Shown here: piece by piece, positions 33,586 through 34,001 of the stretch | Layout of the letters: each line of letters starts with the position of its first letter | How positions within the stretch are numbered: position 1 is the first letter of the stretch | Source of the DNA: an uncultured Alphaproteobacteria bacterium | Lineage (GTDB): Bacteria > Pseudomonadota > Alphaproteobacteria > CAAGCB01 > CAG-977 | Assembly (NCBI GenBank): GCA_944393745.1 | Contig: CALYBD010000027.1 | Location: forward strand, 1-34,001 | DNA: 34,001 nt | Direction: 5' to 3' | Made by a program: the position numbers and the translations under genes | The notes under the pieces: model-generated | Database searches by the model: none | What the model saw: the letters and a program-made list of their open reading frames with translations, nothing else | Told to the model about the DNA's origin: nothing

Positions 33586-33615
33586 TTGACAAAACGGTTT
33601 GAAATCCACTATTTC
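33586..33615 (+). promoter_or_regulatory. promoter of the tRNA-Tyr/tRNA-Gly(-tuf) unit
   Basis: A perfect -35 TTGACA (33586-33591) is followed 17-18 bases later by CTATTTC (33609-33615) as -10. The first tRNA begins about 33 bases further on. No open frame intervenes. Confidence 0.6.
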
Positions 33616-33647
33616 AGGTACGTTGCATTTTGAAATGCAATTTGGCC

Positions 33648-33733
33648 GGATGGGTGGCCGAGTGGTTAATGGCAGCAGACTGTAAATCTGCCCGCGTGAG
33701 CGTACGCTAGTTCGAATCTAGCCCCATCCACCA
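33648..33733 (+). tRNA. tRNA-Tyr (GTA)
   Basis: Cloverleaf with acceptor arms GGATGGG / CCCATCC, discriminator A and encoded CCA (33731-33733). The anticodon stem GCAGA/TCTGC encloses loop CTGTAAA with anticodon GTA (33682-33684). A long variable arm (CCGCGTGAGCG region) is as expected for a class II tRNA-Tyr, and the T-arm is GCTAG-TTCGAAT-CTAGC. Total 86 bases. Confidence 0.97.
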
Positions 33734-33737
33734 TTTT

Positions 33738-33811
33738 GCGGGTGTAGCTCAATGGTAGAGCAGAAGCCTTCCAAGCTTACTACGTGGGTTCGATTCCCAT
33801 CACCCGCTCCA
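33738..33811 (+). tRNA. tRNA-Gly (TCC)
   Basis: Acceptor arms GCGGGTG / CACCCGC, discriminator T, encoded CCA (33809-33811). Anticodon loop CTTCCAA with anticodon TCC (33770-33772). The T-loop is GGTTCGATTCC-type. Only four bases separate it from tRNA-Tyr, so both are processed from one transcript. Total 74 bases. Confidence 0.97.
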
Positions 33812-33845
33812 ATTCAGGTTTTTCGTAGGGAAAAGCCGATTGCGC

Positions 33846-33897
33846 AAGCCCCAAAGGCTTGATTCTTAAGGTTCAGCCGCCGCTTTGGGGGCTTTTT
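33846..33897 (+). terminator. terminator or attenuator between tRNA-Gly and tuf
   Basis: AAGCCCCAAAG (33846-33856) pairs with CTTTGGGGGCTT (33883-33894, one bulged G) and is followed by a T-run (33893-33897). The same left arm can instead form a small local hairpin AAGCC-CCAAA-GGCTT (33846-33860), which would compete with the terminator. This could let part of the tRNA transcription run into tuf under control. Confidence 0.6.
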
Positions 33898-33929
33898 GGT
33901 GTAAATTCTTAGTAGTCAGGAATGAAGAG

Positions 33930-34001
33930 ATGGCAAAAGAGAAGTTTGAGAGGAACAAGCCGCATTGCAATATCGGCACGATAGGTCACGTGGACCACGG
34001 T
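33930..34001 (+). CDS. tuf: elongation factor Tu (5' end only)
   Basis: The first 24 codons of EF-Tu, reading [20 protein letters not shown] and then VDHG, which is the start of the GTP-binding P-loop region GHVDHGKT. The gene is cut by the window edge. EF-Tu delivers aminoacyl-tRNA to the ribosome. Placement after tRNA-Tyr and tRNA-Gly parallels the tRNA-tufB cluster of E. coli. The ribosome site is modest (AGG about nine bases upstream). Confidence 0.97.
   Translation, partial: MAKEKFERNKPHCNIGTIGHVDHG

Overview
The window most likely comes from an alphaproteobacterium. It carries the alphaproteobacterial cell-cycle proteins TrcR (DUF1013) and GapR (DUF2312), a bactofilin overlapping a membrane-bound M23 peptidase, a sigma-54 flagellar promoter and a tRNA-Tyr/tRNA-Gly/tuf cluster. 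A class III (anaerobic) ribonucleotide reductase, carbamate kinase, ferritin, glycogen synthase and large cysteine-rich secreted repeat proteins suggest a low-oxygen, probably host-associated or gut lifestyle. I infer this from gene content and have not confirmed it by any search.

Layout. Bases 1-401 hold no convincing gene but contain a GC-rich tandem repeat with a period of about 119 bp, followed by the promoter of arcC (carbamate kinase). arcC converges on a hook gene (flgE) that reads leftward from a clear sigma-54 promoter. Bases 2870-5730 form a rightward operon aroQ-accB-accC-aat (shikimate step, biotin carboxyl carrier, biotin carboxylase, N-end-rule transferase). Ferritin follows, then gltB (large glutamate synthase subunit, without gltD beside it) and a SemiSWEET-like membrane protein. 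Bases 11357-14379 carry the leftward anaerobic nucleotide-reduction operon nrdD - small glycyl-radical ORF - nrdG, with two NrdR-like boxes upstream. In this operon the glycyl-radical tail of NrdD is a separate 62-residue protein.

Bases 14804-16515 hold two leftward genes for exported proteins, a CMD-cupin fusion and a Tat-type flavodoxin, behind a MerR-family-like promoter. glgA (leftward) and a GalT/HIT-like protein (rightward) form a divergent carbohydrate pair. ppiD is divergent from tpiA-secG, which is followed by kdsA-eno: glycolysis, secretion and KDO synthesis. ftsB then meets pgpA tail to tail. A rightward morphogenesis and cell-cycle block follows: M23 peptidase, bactofilin, an unknown protein, trcR and gapR.

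Bases 29087-30594 encode two secreted cysteine-rich proteins sharing a Gly-Cys-Cys-Cys C-terminus. They are preceded by a structured leader RNA of about 200 nt that ends in an intrinsic terminator, which I regard as the best candidate here for something undescribed. A second M23 endopeptidase (MepM-like), rlmB, tRNA-Tyr(GTA), tRNA-Gly(TCC) and the first 24 codons of tuf close the window.

Most of the window is housekeeping. The unusual parts are the tandem repeat at the left end, the split NrdD, the exported flavodoxin/cupin pair and the cysteine-rich operon with its leader.
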